From positions 124,001 to 188,000 of the forward strand of contig NZ_JOAP01000001.1 in the NCBI RefSeq assembly GCF_000720475.1: DNA of 64,000 nucleotides, in the 5' to 3' direction. The DNA is from Streptomyces aureocirculatus. Its GTDB lineage: Bacteria > Actinomycetota > Actinomycetes > Streptomycetales > Streptomycetaceae. A program made the translations under genes and the position numbers. Positions 55,137 to 63,402 of the stretch are shown one piece after another. The notes under the pieces are model-generated. The model worked only from the letters and a program-made list of their open reading frames with translations. It made no database searches and was not told where the DNA came from. Within the stretch, counting starts at the first letter, position 1. Each line of letters opens with the position of its first letter.

Positions 55137-55812
55137 ATGACCATGACAAGACCGGCAACGGATGTGATGCGAGCGCTCCAGTCGCTGAAGGACGACAGTT
55201 CGTCCGTGCGACTGCGGGCCGCTCTGGCGGTCGGTACGGCACCTGACCCACCGAGGAGCCTTCGGGCCATACGGGCTCGGGGTACCGGGAGTACGCGGAC
55301 GAGGACATCCGGCGGATCTTCCACATCGAGAGCCTGCGGTCGTTGGGCCTTTCGCTGCGGGAGGTCGGGCGCACGCTCGACGAGCCCGGCTTCACGCCGT
55401 CGGCGCTCGTCGAGGACCTCATCCGCCGGACCCGCGAACGCGTCGAGGCCGAGACCGAACCGCTCACGCGGCTGCGCCGGATCGATGCCGCGGAACCCGC
55501 GGAATGGGAGGACGTCCTTCAGGTCGTCATGGTCGCGGAGGGAAGGAACGACACCGACGCAGCCGATGCGCTGAGCATGCCGGCAGGCGACACCGCGACG
55601 GCGGAGCACATCGCGACCGTACTCCTCGACCGCCTCGCCCACGTCGCCACTGAAGCCCCGGCGCGCGGACGGCTGACCCAGGCCAGGCCCTGGCATCCGC
55701 ATCCGTCCCGGGGCCGACGGCCGCACATGCCCTCGCGGACCTGTCACATGAAAAGGACCGTGCCGTCGCGCTGACCGCGGCATACCTTCTCCAGTTGCGC
55801 GACGCGCGGTGA
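55137..55812 (+). pseudogene. Fused remains of a HEAT-repeat gene and a MerR/HEAT regulator
   Basis: From ATG 55137 (after GAGGAGG) the frame encodes the start of a HEAT-repeat protein (ALQSLKDDSSSVRLRAALAVG). It is cut near 55250. In another frame the middle of a MerR regulator with C-terminal HEAT repeats follows: GYREYADEDIRRIFHIESL, LSLREVGRTLDEPGF and LLDRLAHVATEA. A 5-bp tandem duplication (AGGCC at 55680-55684 and 55685-55689) shifts the frame. The true tail (LADLSHEKDRAVALTAAYLL) continues in the next frame to a stop at 55812. The MerR HTH is missing. At least one deletion and one frameshift inactivated what was probably a two-gene regulator locus. Confidence 0.78.
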
Positions 55813-55822
55813 CGGGCCTGCC

Positions 55823-55865
55823 CCGAGACTGTGCGTACGCGGGGGGGCCGCCCCCCGCTTCTCGG
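55823..55865 (+). terminator. Terminator after the HEAT/MerR pseudogene
   Basis: GCGGGGGG and CCCCCCGC (55839-55858) form a stem around a 4-nt loop. Outer arms CCGAGA and TCTCGG extend it to 55823-55865. It begins 10 bp after the old stop codon. Confidence 0.7.
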
Positions 55866-56151
55866 TCACTGCGGGGCCAGGCACCTCGTTGGTAGTCTGT
55901 TCGAGGCAGCGTCGACGCGGCGGGTGTACGGCCGGAGGGCATGGGCGAGTAGCCGTCCAGGTGGTCACCGAGTCGGTCGGCGGGCGTGTTTGCGCAGGTG
56001 GTAGGGCGTGATGATGCTCCCCTGCGTTTTACCCGGCTCGTCTGCCACACCCGTTCCGGCTCCGCCGGTGCGGACATCTGCTCCGGCCCGCGCCCGTGGG
56101 TCGGTATCTGCCGGGCCTTCCTCGGCACGTACCCCATGAGGAAGGCTCTTC
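55866..56151 (+). other. Leader region of the DEAD-box helicase gene
   Basis: There is no gene in this 286-bp stretch. TAGTCT (55893-55898) is a possible -10, which would give a 5' leader of about 250 nt. Long leaders are common before actinomycete cold-shock helicases. No conserved motif was recognised. Confidence 0.35.
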
Positions 56152-57618
56152 ATGACGCACCAGGATCACCGCCCCGGCACCGCCTCGCACGACGAGGGCC
56201 CCGCGCGCCCGGCCGAGCGGGACACCGGGACCGACGCGCCGCGCTCGGCCGAGCGCGCCCCCGCCGCGGAGGCGCCTCCGGCCGCCTCCTTCGCCGATCT
56301 GGACCTGCCCCCCGCACTGCTGCGGACGCTCGACGGGCTCGGCGTACGCGAGCCCTTCCCGATCCAGGCCGCCACGGTGCCGAGCGCCCTCGCGGGACGC
56401 CATGTACTGGGGCGCGGACGTACCGGGTCCGGCAAGACGCTCGCCTTCGGCCTGCCCCTGCTCGCCCGCACGTCCGGGCGCCGCGCCGAGCCGAAGCAGC
56501 CGCTGGCCCTGGTCCTGGTGCCTACCCGGGAGCTGGCGCAGCAGGTCACCGAGGCGCTCACGCCGTACGCCGCCGCGGTGGGGCTGCGGCTCGCCACGGT
56601 CGTCGGCGGCATGTCGATCGGCCGCCAGATCGCCCTGCTGCGCGACGGGGCCGAGGTCGTCGTCGCCACCCCCGGCCGCCTGCACGACCTCGTCGAGCGC
56701 AAGGCCGTGCGCCTGGGCAAGGTTCGGATCACCGTCCTCGACGAGGCCGACCAGATGTGCGACATGGGCTTCCTGCCGCAGGTCACCGAGGTGCTCGACC
56801 TGGTGCACCCCGACGGCCAGCGGATGCTGTTCTCGGCCACCCTGGACCGCGACGTCGACCAGCTCGTCGCCGACTATCTCCATGACCCCGTCGTCCACTC
56901 GGTCGACCCGTCCGCGGGGGCGGTCACGACGATGGAGCACCATGTGCTGGTGGTCCACGGACCCGACCGGTACGCCGTGACCACGGAGATCGCCGCCCGC
57001 GACAGCCGTGTCCTGCTGTTCCTCGACACCAAGCACGCAGTCGACCAGCTCACCCGGCATCTGCGGGCCAGCGGTGTGCGCGCCGCGGCCCTGCACAGCG
57101 GCAAGTCCCAGCCGCAGCGTACGCGCACCCTGGCCCAGTTCAAGGACGGGCAGGTCACCGTACTGGTGGCGACCAATGTCGCGGCCCGCGGCCTGCACGT
57201 CGACAACCTGGACCTGGTGGTCAACGTCGACCCGCCGACCGACCCCAAGGACTATCTCCACCGCGCGGGCCGCACCGCCCGTGCCGGTGAGTCCGGCCGG
57301 GTGGTCACCCTGGTCCTCTCCGGTCAGCGCCGCGAGACGAGCCGTCTGATGGCCGAGGCCGGCATCGAGCCGACGGTCACCAAGGTGCGCTCGGGCGAGG
57401 CGGAGCTCAGCCGCATCACCGGGGCCAAGGCCCCCTCCGGCACCCCGCTCGACGGCGGCCCCCCGGCGGCCCGCCCCAAGAACACGAACACTCCCTTCCG
57501 CGGCCTTGGCACCAGCAAGGACACCTCCCGCGGCGCGGGCGGCAAGTCCCGCAAGACGGGCGAGGCCCGCAAGCTGGCGGAGGCCAGGAAGGCGGCCCGG
57601 GTCCGCCGCGGGGGCTGA
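56152..57618 (+). CDS. DEAD-box RNA helicase
   Basis: A 488-residue ATP-dependent RNA helicase. The Q-motif region is FADLDLPPALLRTL...PFPIQAATVP, motif I GRTGSGKT (~88-95), Ia VPTRELAQQV, Ib TPGRL, motif II DEAD in VLDEADQM, III SAT in LFSATL, and VI HRAGRTARAG. The C-terminus is basic and Lys/Arg-rich (KSRKTGEARKLAEARKAARVRRGG), as in RNA-binding tails of RhlE-type helicases. The start is ATG 56152, with GAGGAAGG 6 nt before. Likely roles are ribosome assembly or mRNA remodelling, often at low temperature. Confidence 0.95.
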   Translation: MTHQDHRPGTASHDEGPARPAERDTGTDAPRSAERAPAAEAPPAASFADLDLPPALLRTLDGLGVREPFPIQAATVPSALAGRHVLGRGRTGSGKTLAFGLPLLARTSGRRAEPKQPLALVLVPTRELAQQVTEALTPYAAAVGLRLATVVGGMSIGRQIALLRDGAEVVVATPGRLHDLVERKAVRLGKVRITVLDEADQMCDMGFLPQVTEVLDLVHPDGQRMLFSATLDRDVDQLVADYLHDPVVHSVDPSAGAVTTMEHHVLVVHGPDRYAVTTEIAARDSRVLLFLDTKHAVDQLTRHLRASGVRAAALHSGKSQPQRTRTLAQFKDGQVTVLVATNVAARGLHVDNLDLVVNVDPPTDPKDYLHRAGRTARAGESGRVVTLVLSGQRRETSRLMAEAGIEPTVTKVRSGEAELSRITGAKAPSGTPLDGGPPAARPKNTNTPFRGLGTSKDTSRGAGGKSRKTGEARKLAEARKAARVRRGG

Positions 57619-57663
57619 CAGCGGCTCCCCCCCCACTCCCGCTGACGGCCACCGGCGCGGGCA

Positions 57664-57704
57664 CGGCCTGCCGCCTTCGGCCGTCCTGCCCCAAAAGCAG
57701 GCCG
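57664..57704. terminator. Possible terminator between helicase and ketosynthase genes
   Basis: CGGCCTGC (57664-57671) and GCAGGCCG (57697-57704) pair around a 25-nt loop that itself contains GGCC pairs. It lies in the 128-bp gap between convergent genes. Confidence 0.4.
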
Positions 57705-57746
57705 GGGTCCGGGAGCCGCGAGACACGGTCAACGGGTTCTTGTGGT

Positions 57747-59027
57747 TCAGGGTGTGCTGAAGACCAGGACGGTGTTGTGGCCGCCGAAGCCGAAGGCATT
57801 GGTGATGGCTGAGGTCATGGGCGCGGGTTCGGCCTTGTCGGTGACGATGTTCAAGGACAGTTCCGGGTCCTGCCTGGTCAAGTTGGCGGTCGGGGGGATG
57901 AGTTGGTGCTGGAGCGTGAGGACGGTCAGGGCTGCTTCGATGGCGCCGGACGCGCCGAGGGCGTGGCCCAGGACGCTCTTGGGCGCGGTGACCGGGGGTG
58001 GGTCGGTGCCGAACACCCGTAGCAGGGCCAGCGCTTCGGCGGTGTCCCCGGCTCGGGTGGAGGTGCCGTGGGCGTTGATGTGGCCGATGTCGCGGGGGCG
58101 GTGCCCCGAGGCGGCGAGGGCGGCCCGGACGGCGGCTTCGGCACCGGCGCCGTCGGGGTGCGGGGCGACGAAGTGGTGGGCGTCGCTGGTCGAGGCGTGG
58201 CCTTGGAGGAGTGCGCGGGTGGGGGCACCGCGGCGGCGGGCGTGGCGGGGGTGTTCGAGGACGAGCACGGCTGCGCCCTCAGACAGGACGAAGCCGTCCC
58301 GGTCGGTGTCGAAGGGCCGTGACGCGGTGCTCGGGTCGCCCGGACGCCGGGACAGGGCTCGCATGCGGGCGAAGCAGGTCGCGGTCATGGGGGCGAGCCC
58401 GGACTCGGCCCCGCCGGCCAGGACGATGTCGCAGGTACCCGCGGTCACCAGGTCCTGTGCGATGCCGATGGCGGTGGCGCCGGAGGCACAGGCGCTGGCG
58501 ACGGTGAAACTGGGGCCGCCGACCGAGAGGTCGATGGCGACCTCCGCGGCAGCCATGTTGGGGATGCTGCGGGGCAGCGCCAGCGGGGAGACGCGGTCGG
58601 GGTCTTGCTGACCGAGCAGGGTGAACTCGCGGACGTAGCCACTGAGGCTGTTGCTGCCGACGCCGAGGATGACGCCGACACGCGGACTGTTCCAGGCGTC
58701 GGTGTCGAGTACGGCATCGGCGACGGCACGGCGGGCGGCAGCCAGGGCGAGATGGGTGAAGCGGTCCAGGCGGCGCGCGCGGCGGTGGCCGAGTTCGGCG
58801 ACAGGGTCGAAGCCGGACACCGCGCAGCCGAATTCGACCGGCAGCCCGGCAAGGGGGTCGAGGCGCCGGGCCAGCCCTCGCCCGTGGCCCATGGTCGCCC
58901 AGGTGGTGTCGGTGTCGGCACCGGCGGGGGTGAGCATGCCGATACCGGTGACGGCGACGGCGCGATCGTTCGAGGGCGAGGCCGAGGGCGAGGACGAGGG
59001 GGCACATGAGGTGGTGGTGGCCGGCAT
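57747..59027 (-). CDS. Stand-alone 3-oxoacyl-ACP synthase (FabF-like)
   Basis: A 426-residue ketosynthase with a Ser/Pro-rich N-terminal extension before AVTGIGMLTPAG. The Cys-His-His triad is intact: Cys in ASACASG, His in NAHGTSTRAGD, and His in VLGHALGASG with the conserved Lys just before. C-terminal FGFGGHNTVLVF is normal. ATG 59027 is chosen, with GAAGGG 8 nt upstream; an earlier in-frame ATG at 59054 has no ribosome site. No ACP, reductase or chain-length factor is nearby, so it is not part of a standard fatty acid or type II cluster here. It may serve a specialised acyl chain or act in trans with distant genes. Confidence 0.92.
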   Translation of the reverse strand: MPATTTSCAPSSSPSASPSNDRAVAVTGIGMLTPAGADTDTTWATMGHGRGLARRLDPLAGLPVEFGCAVSGFDPVAELGHRRARRLDRFTHLALAAARRAVADAVLDTDAWNSPRVGVILGVGSNSLSGYVREFTLLGQQDPDRVSPLALPRSIPNMAAAEVAIDLSVGGPSFTVASACASGATAIGIAQDLVTAGTCDIVLAGGAESGLAPMTATCFARMRALSRRPGDPSTASRPFDTDRDGFVLSEGAAVLVLEHPRHARRRGAPTRALLQGHASTSDAHHFVAPHPDGAGAEAAVRAALAASGHRPRDIGHINAHGTSTRAGDTAEALALLRVFGTDPPPVTAPKSVLGHALGASGAIEAALTVLTLQHQLIPPTANLTRQDPELSLNIVTDKAEPAPMTSAITNAFGFGGHNTVLVFSTP

Positions 59028-59100
59028 GGGTGCGGCCCTTCGGGTAGAGGGCATGGGGAGCGTGGGCAGCGCCGGGTGCGATTGACACCCCGGCACAACG

Positions 59101-59135
59101 GGCGGGGCTGCCCCGCCGGGTGGGGCAGCCCCGCC
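59101..59135 (-). terminator. Terminator after the small secreted protein
   Basis: A perfect 14-bp stem (GGCGGGGCTGCCCC and its complement) with a 7-nt loop lies 12 bp beyond the stop at 59147 and upstream of the ketosynthase gene. Confidence 0.85.
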
Positions 59136-59146
59136 TGTCGCACGCG

Positions 59147-59494
59147 TCAGTTCCGGCCGCCCGGGTGCGGGACACAGTTGTAGCCGATGACCGTGTGAGG
59201 GCTGCCCTTTTCCTCCACGCGCTCGCACAGCCAGTACGCGTCGTGGTGCTCGGAGAAGACGAGTGCAGCCGCCGCGGCGTCTCCCGGCACACGGTGGCAC
59301 TGGTCGGCGTGGAGCGTGACCAGCTTTCCCGGCGTGCGGTCCACTGGGGTGGGCACGGGTAAGTTGCCGCAGTCGTAGTCGACGACCGCGGCGGCCGCCG
59401 TCGGCGCGGTGACCCCGACCGTTGCTCCGGCGAGCAGTCCGGTGAACGCGATGGCCGCGCAGACACCGGCCGGTCCGGTCCTCGGTGGGCGCAC
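59147..59494 (-). CDS. Small secreted Cys-containing protein
   Basis: A 115-residue exported protein. The signal peptide is MRPPRTGPAGVCAAIAFTGL and following (cleaved near AAA-VVDYDC). The mature part has four Cys (DYDCGN, DQCHR, WLCER, YNCVP), which could form two disulfides. GTG 59494 follows GGAGAGG by 8 nt. It has no recognised family; the size and Cys pattern fit a secreted inhibitor or structural protein. Confidence 0.78.
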   Translation of the reverse strand: MRPPRTGPAGVCAAIAFTGLLAGATVGVTAPTAAAAVVDYDCGNLPVPTPVDRTPGKLVTLHADQCHRVPGDAAAAALVFSEHHDAYWLCERVEEKGSPHTVIGYNCVPHPGGRN

Positions 59495-59711
59495 GAGAAC
59501 ATCCTCTCCGTTGAGCGAGTTCCTGGTCAGCGGCAGGTGTACGAGTGAACCCGCGGCTGTAAGACCCCTCCGCGAGCCGCACGGCAGAAGCCGAGAACGC
59601 CGCTGACAGATCAACGGTCGCAGAGATCCGTACGCCGCGTCCGTTCCCCGAAAGCGTGATGTGCGGGCGTGCAGGATCAAGGGAGCGCATCACGTGCCCG
59701 CCCGCTCCTTC

Positions 59712-59731
59712 GAACGCGCTACGACGCGTTC
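59712..59731 (-). terminator. Short hairpin after the lysozyme-like gene
   Basis: GAACGCG-CTACGA-CGCGTTC is a perfect 7-bp stem 32 bp beyond the stop at 59763, in the gap before the next minus-strand gene. Confidence 0.55.
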
Positions 59732-59762
59732 CACCGCACATGATTCCCGGCGGGGCGTGCGC

Positions 59763-60170
59763 CTACGAGTCCTCCGCCTCCTCGATCAGCGACCGCGCTT
59801 TGGCCTCCGCCTGTTCGTAGCGTTCCGGAAAGCCGGAGCGTTGCACGGCCTGGGCGAGCTGGCCCGCCGTGTAGTCGGGGTTGCGCCGGTCCACGTCGAT
59901 GGCGCGCCGGAGGAAGGACGCGGCGGCGTGCCGCACGTCCCCGCACTGCTCGACCGTGCCCCAGCCCTGGCTGGGGCGCTGCTGGAAGACGCCGACCGAG
60001 TCCTGGTCCCCGCAGGGGAGGTTGTTCATGTGTGACTCCACCCAGCCGGCCTCGAAAGCGGCCAGCCGGACCTTGCTGCTCACACCGAGGTCGACGCAGG
60101 CCCGGTGGACGGCTCTTGTCACCTCCGGGTCGTGTCCGGCGGGCACGGAACATGACGCGTCGTCGGGCAT
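59763..60170 (-). CDS. Lysozyme-like domain protein, detached from its membrane anchor
   Basis: A 135-residue protein with the actinomycete lysozyme/transglycosylase-like pattern: AAFEAGWVESHMNNLPCGDQDSVGVFQQRP then SQGWGTVEQ, and an Ala-rich C-terminal helix. Relatives act on peptidoglycan and are normally exported, yet this ORF has no signal. An upstream ORF with a membrane helix (60314-60204) is in the same frame, separated only by one TGA and 11 codons. ATG 60170 has AGGTGG close before it. The likeliest reading is one anchored protein broken by a nonsense change. Confidence 0.7.
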   Translation of the reverse strand: MPDDASCSVPAGHDPEVTRAVHRACVDLGVSSKVRLAAFEAGWVESHMNNLPCGDQDSVGVFQQRPSQGWGTVEQCGDVRHAAASFLRRAIDVDRRNPDYTAGQLAQAVQRSGFPERYEQAEAKARSLIEEAEDS

Positions 60171-60203
60171 GGGCCACCTGTCCCTGGTACGGGTCGCACT
60201 GGC

Positions 60204-60314
60204 TCACCGGCCGGGGCTCGCCCGCTCGGGACGAACTCGGTCGGGCAGCCCCCAGTACAGCAGCGGGAGAGGGCCGACCGCGACCAGTGCCGTGACGGTG
60301 AAGGCCACGATCAC
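60204..60314 (-). pseudogene. Membrane-anchor segment split from the lysozyme-like gene by an in-frame stop
   Basis: GTG 60314, with GGTGAG 6 nt upstream, opens a 36-codon ORF: MIVAFTVTALVAVGPLPLLY, then WGLPDRVRPERASPGR and TGA. It is one transmembrane helix with a basic exit. Downstream the same frame is open for 11 codons to the lysozyme-like ATG. This looks like the broken N-terminus of that gene, although translation as a separate 36-residue membrane peptide cannot be excluded. Confidence 0.5.
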
Positions 60315-60506
60315 CGATGTCTCACCGCGCGCCGTTCCCAGTGGCGTGGGTGTGCGTCTGCTGAGGTTGTCCGGGGCGTCGCGCCCTGACGAGGTCGCCC
60401 GTGGAGTGCCGGGGGGCGTGTTCCCCGCCGGGTTCGTGCCGCCTGCCGGGCTCGTGCCGCCTGCCTCGCCCGGCGCGGAACTTCACCCGTAAGGAGGAGG
60501 AAACCT

Positions 60507-61346
60507 GTGCGTGTCCTTGTTTGTGCCCAGCGCGACCTTGTGGTGTGCGTCGCGTTGAACCGTCTGCTGCCGGAACTCGGCGATCACGAGGTGGCAGTCG
60601 CACTGAACAGGCCGTCACCGGGCGACCCGGCCGCCGCGGACCCTCTGCGGCGTCAGCGGTGGTTCGAGCGGGGCCTCATCGACGAAGTCGTCTTTCCGCC
60701 CTTGGACTCCCTCCCGCACCCCGTCGGCGAACTGCTGACCTTCCACCACCTCTCGCGCAGGCACGGCATCGAGTTCCGCGACGTCGAGCACGTCAACACC
60801 GGTGACGGCCTTGCGTTCGCCCAGGCGTTCCAGCCGGACCTGATCCTGTCCGTGCGGTTCGACCTGATCTTCAAGGAGCCGGTCCTGTCGCTGCCCTCCC
60901 TGGGGATCCTCAACATCCACCCCGGAGCACTCCCGGAGTACGCCGGGCTGGCCGCGCCCATGCGCACCCTGATCGCTGGTGAGCAGAAGCTCACGAGCAC
61001 CCTGCACGTGATCGACCGCGGCATCGACACGGGCCCGGTGATCGCCAGTGATGAGCTTCCGCTCGACCGCGGCCGCTCGCTGTTCTGGCACCTGACGCGC
61101 CTGTACGAGCTCGGCGTCGAACTGTTCCTCCAGGAGCTGCCCGGCTTGGCGAAAGGCAAGAGGCCTCCGGCGCAGCCACAGGACCGAGCCCAACGGCACT
61201 ACCACAGCAAGCCGACTCCCCAGGAGATCGAGACGTTCGAGAAGCTCGGATTCCGATTCCTTTGCGAGAGTGACTACGAGGAAGTCGTCAGGCGCTTCGG
61301 CGGCACACCACTGGAGTACCCGAAGCGCGGGGCCACGGTGTCCTGA
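60507..61346 (+). CDS. Formyltransferase-family protein (methionyl-tRNA formyltransferase-like)
   Basis: A 279-residue hydroxymethyl/formyl transferase. The catalytic Asn and His are in ILNIHPGALPEYAGLAAP and the catalytic Asp in GIDTGPVI, the N-H-D triad of the fold that uses 10-formyl-THF. It lacks the C-terminal tRNA-binding domain typical of Fmt, so it more likely modifies a small molecule such as a sugar amine or an amino acid in a natural product. The start is GTG 60507, after a strong GGAGGAGG. It stands alone; no pathway partner is visible nearby. Confidence 0.88.
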   Translation: MRVLVCAQRDLVVCVALNRLLPELGDHEVAVALNRPSPGDPAAADPLRRQRWFERGLIDEVVFPPLDSLPHPVGELLTFHHLSRRHGIEFRDVEHVNTGDGLAFAQAFQPDLILSVRFDLIFKEPVLSLPSLGILNIHPGALPEYAGLAAPMRTLIAGEQKLTSTLHVIDRGIDTGPVIASDELPLDRGRSLFWHLTRLYELGVELFLQELPGLAKGKRPPAQPQDRAQRHYHSKPTPQEIETFEKLGFRFLCESDYEEVVRRFGGTPLEYPKRGATVS

Positions 61347-61404
61347 TCGCAGGCATCAACCGCCTCGCGGTTGCGCTCAGGTCACCCGGGGCCCATTGCT
61401 GACC

Positions 61405-61449
61405 GCTGCCAGTGTGCCCAGGGGCGAGGCGCCCCTGGGCACTGGCAGC
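61405..61449. terminator. Strong terminator between formyltransferase and catalase
   Basis: A long stem (GCTGCCAGT and GCCCAGGGGCG with their complements, one 2-nt bulge) around loop AGG. A smaller hairpin AACCGC-CTC-GCGGTT lies at 61358-61372. The genes converge, so both may use it. Confidence 0.88.
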
Positions 61450-61515
61450 CGGTTCACCGGGGCGATCCCGTCGGCGTAGTCGCTCAGCGGCTCAGCGAAT
61501 CAGCGGCACAGCGAA

Positions 61516-63174
61516 TCAGTGGGTCACCACGTGGCGCTCGTTGGGCACGCAGTGCGTCATGGTCAGACCCGAGACGTCGCGCGGCGGGTTGTCGCCCAGG
61601 TGCTCCAGGCGCTTGCGGTCCTCCTCCGTCAGTGTCTGGCCTGCCAGCGGTGCCAGGTGCGCGACGTCGGACGCCGCGATGCCGAGGCCCTCGCCGACCC
61701 GCAGGCCGAGGTCGTTCTCGACCAGCAGGAAGTGCCAGACCATGCGCTCCTGGACCGATCGCTCGCACTGGGAGATCAACTGCACGAAGTTGTGCACCAG
61801 GTCGTCGCGTTCCCAGTCCTCCATCAGCAGATAGCGCTGCCCGGCCTGGAGGTAGTCGTTGGTGCGCGGGATCCGCTTGCGGGTCAGCCGTCCCTGGATC
61901 TGCGGCCCCTGCTCGTCGTGGTGCGGATACTGGGCTTCACGGAGACCGCCGGTGATGGACGGCTCGTAGTTGACTTCAGGGTTCTCGTTGGCCGCACGGT
62001 TGTCGTAGGCCATGAAACCGTCGCGCTGGTTGGTGCGCACCTCCGCGTTCTTGGCCTGGTTGACCGGGAGCTGCAGGTAGTTCGGGCCGACGCGGTAGCG
62101 CTGGGTGTCGCTGTAGGAGAAGGTCCGCCCGACCAGCATCTTGTCGTCGGAGAAGTCGAGTCCGTCCACCAGGACGCCGGTTCCGAAGGCGATCTGCTCG
62201 TTCTCGGCGAAGTAGTTGTCGACGGTGCGGTCAAGGACCAGGCGGCCGACCGCCTTGGGCGGGAAATCCTGCTCCGGCCAGGTCTTGGTGTCGTCCAGCG
62301 GATCGAAGTCCAGCTCCGGGTGCTCGCCGTCCTCCATCATCTGTACGAGCAGTTCCCACTGCGGGAACTCGCCGCGGCGGATGGCCTCGTACAGGTCCTT
62401 GGTGGCATGACCGAGCTCGTCGGCCTGTACGTTCGCCGCGTCCTCCTCGGTCATGCTGCGTACGCCCCGCTCGGGCATCCAGTGGTACTTGACCAGGACG
62501 GTGCGGCCCTCGCCGTTGACCCACTTGTAGGTGTTCACGCCGAAGCCCTGCATGTGCCGGTAGTCCGCGGGGATGCCCCGGGGGCTGAAGAGGTTGACGA
62601 GCATGTGCATGCTCTCGGGCGTCTGCGACATGAAGTCGAAGATGCGGGCGGGCTTCTGCTCGTGCGAGACGGGGTCCGGCTTCAGGGCGTGGATGACGTC
62701 GGGGAACTTCACGGCGTCCCGGATGAAGAAGACGCCGAGGTTGTTGCCGACCAGGTCCCAGTTGCCGTCCTCGGTGTAGAACTTCACGGCGAAGCCGCGC
62801 GGGTCGCGGGCGGCTTCGGAGGAGTCACGGCCTCCGATGACCGTGGAGAAGCGCAGGGCGACGTCGGTGCGTTTGCCGCGCTCCTGGAACAGTTTGGCGC
62901 GCGTGTAGCGGTCGATCGGCTCGTCGCCCCAGGCTCCGTACGCCTCGAAGTAGCCGAAGGCGGTGACGCCGCGTGCGTGGACGACGCGCTCGGGGATGCG
63001 TTCCCGGTCGAAGTGGCTGATCTTCTCCAGGAAGTGGTAGTTCTCCAGCGTGGCGGGGCCTCGCGCCCCGACCGTCCGCTGGTTCTGGTTGTCGTGGACA
63101 GGGTGACCCTGCCGGTCGGTGAGGACCGGCCGGGGGTCGTCCGCGGATGAACCCATGCTGGACACGTCAGTCAT
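61516..63174 (-). CDS. Heme catalase
   Basis: A 552-residue monofunctional catalase that removes hydrogen peroxide. The active-site His is in [15 protein letters not shown], the Asn in [15 protein letters not shown], and the proximal heme region [21 protein letters not shown] contains the family Tyr/Arg. The size fits the small-subunit clade with an extended C-terminus. The start is ATG 63174, with AAGGAG 9 nt upstream. The 228-bp region before it should contain its promoter; no regulator gene is adjacent. Confidence 0.95.
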   Translation of the reverse strand: MTDVSSMGSSADDPRPVLTDRQGHPVHDNQNQRTVGARGPATLENYHFLEKISHFDRERIPERVVHARGVTAFGYFEAYGAWGDEPIDRYTRAKLFQERGKRTDVALRFSTVIGGRDSSEAARDPRGFAVKFYTEDGNWDLVGNNLGVFFIRDAVKFPDVIHALKPDPVSHEQKPARIFDFMSQTPESMHMLVNLFSPRGIPADYRHMQGFGVNTYKWVNGEGRTVLVKYHWMPERGVRSMTEEDAANVQADELGHATKDLYEAIRRGEFPQWELLVQMMEDGEHPELDFDPLDDTKTWPEQDFPPKAVGRLVLDRTVDNYFAENEQIAFGTGVLVDGLDFSDDKMLVGRTFSYSDTQRYRVGPNYLQLPVNQAKNAEVRTNQRDGFMAYDNRAANENPEVNYEPSITGGLREAQYPHHDEQGPQIQGRLTRKRIPRTNDYLQAGQRYLLMEDWERDDLVHNFVQLISQCERSVQERMVWHFLLVENDLGLRVGEGLGIAASDVAHLAPLAGQTLTEEDRKRLEHLGDNPPRDVSGLTMTHCVPNERHVVTH

Positions 63175-63402
63175 GACCGTCGGCTCCTTGGCGGGGTGGC
63201 CGCGTGCTCGCCCCCCCTCGCGTGGCGGCGGGCGCGCGGGCTTGTCGGGGGATTCGGTACCCACCAGTACTCACCCCGGGTGCCCTCGTACGGCGGTCAT
63301 ATGCGGTGTGTCGGCTGAAGTGCGCACATCCGGCGGTGCCCTCCGACCCTTTTGTCACAGACCCCGGTCCGTGGGGTGCGCGGATTCGGAGGGCGCGAGC
63401 CG

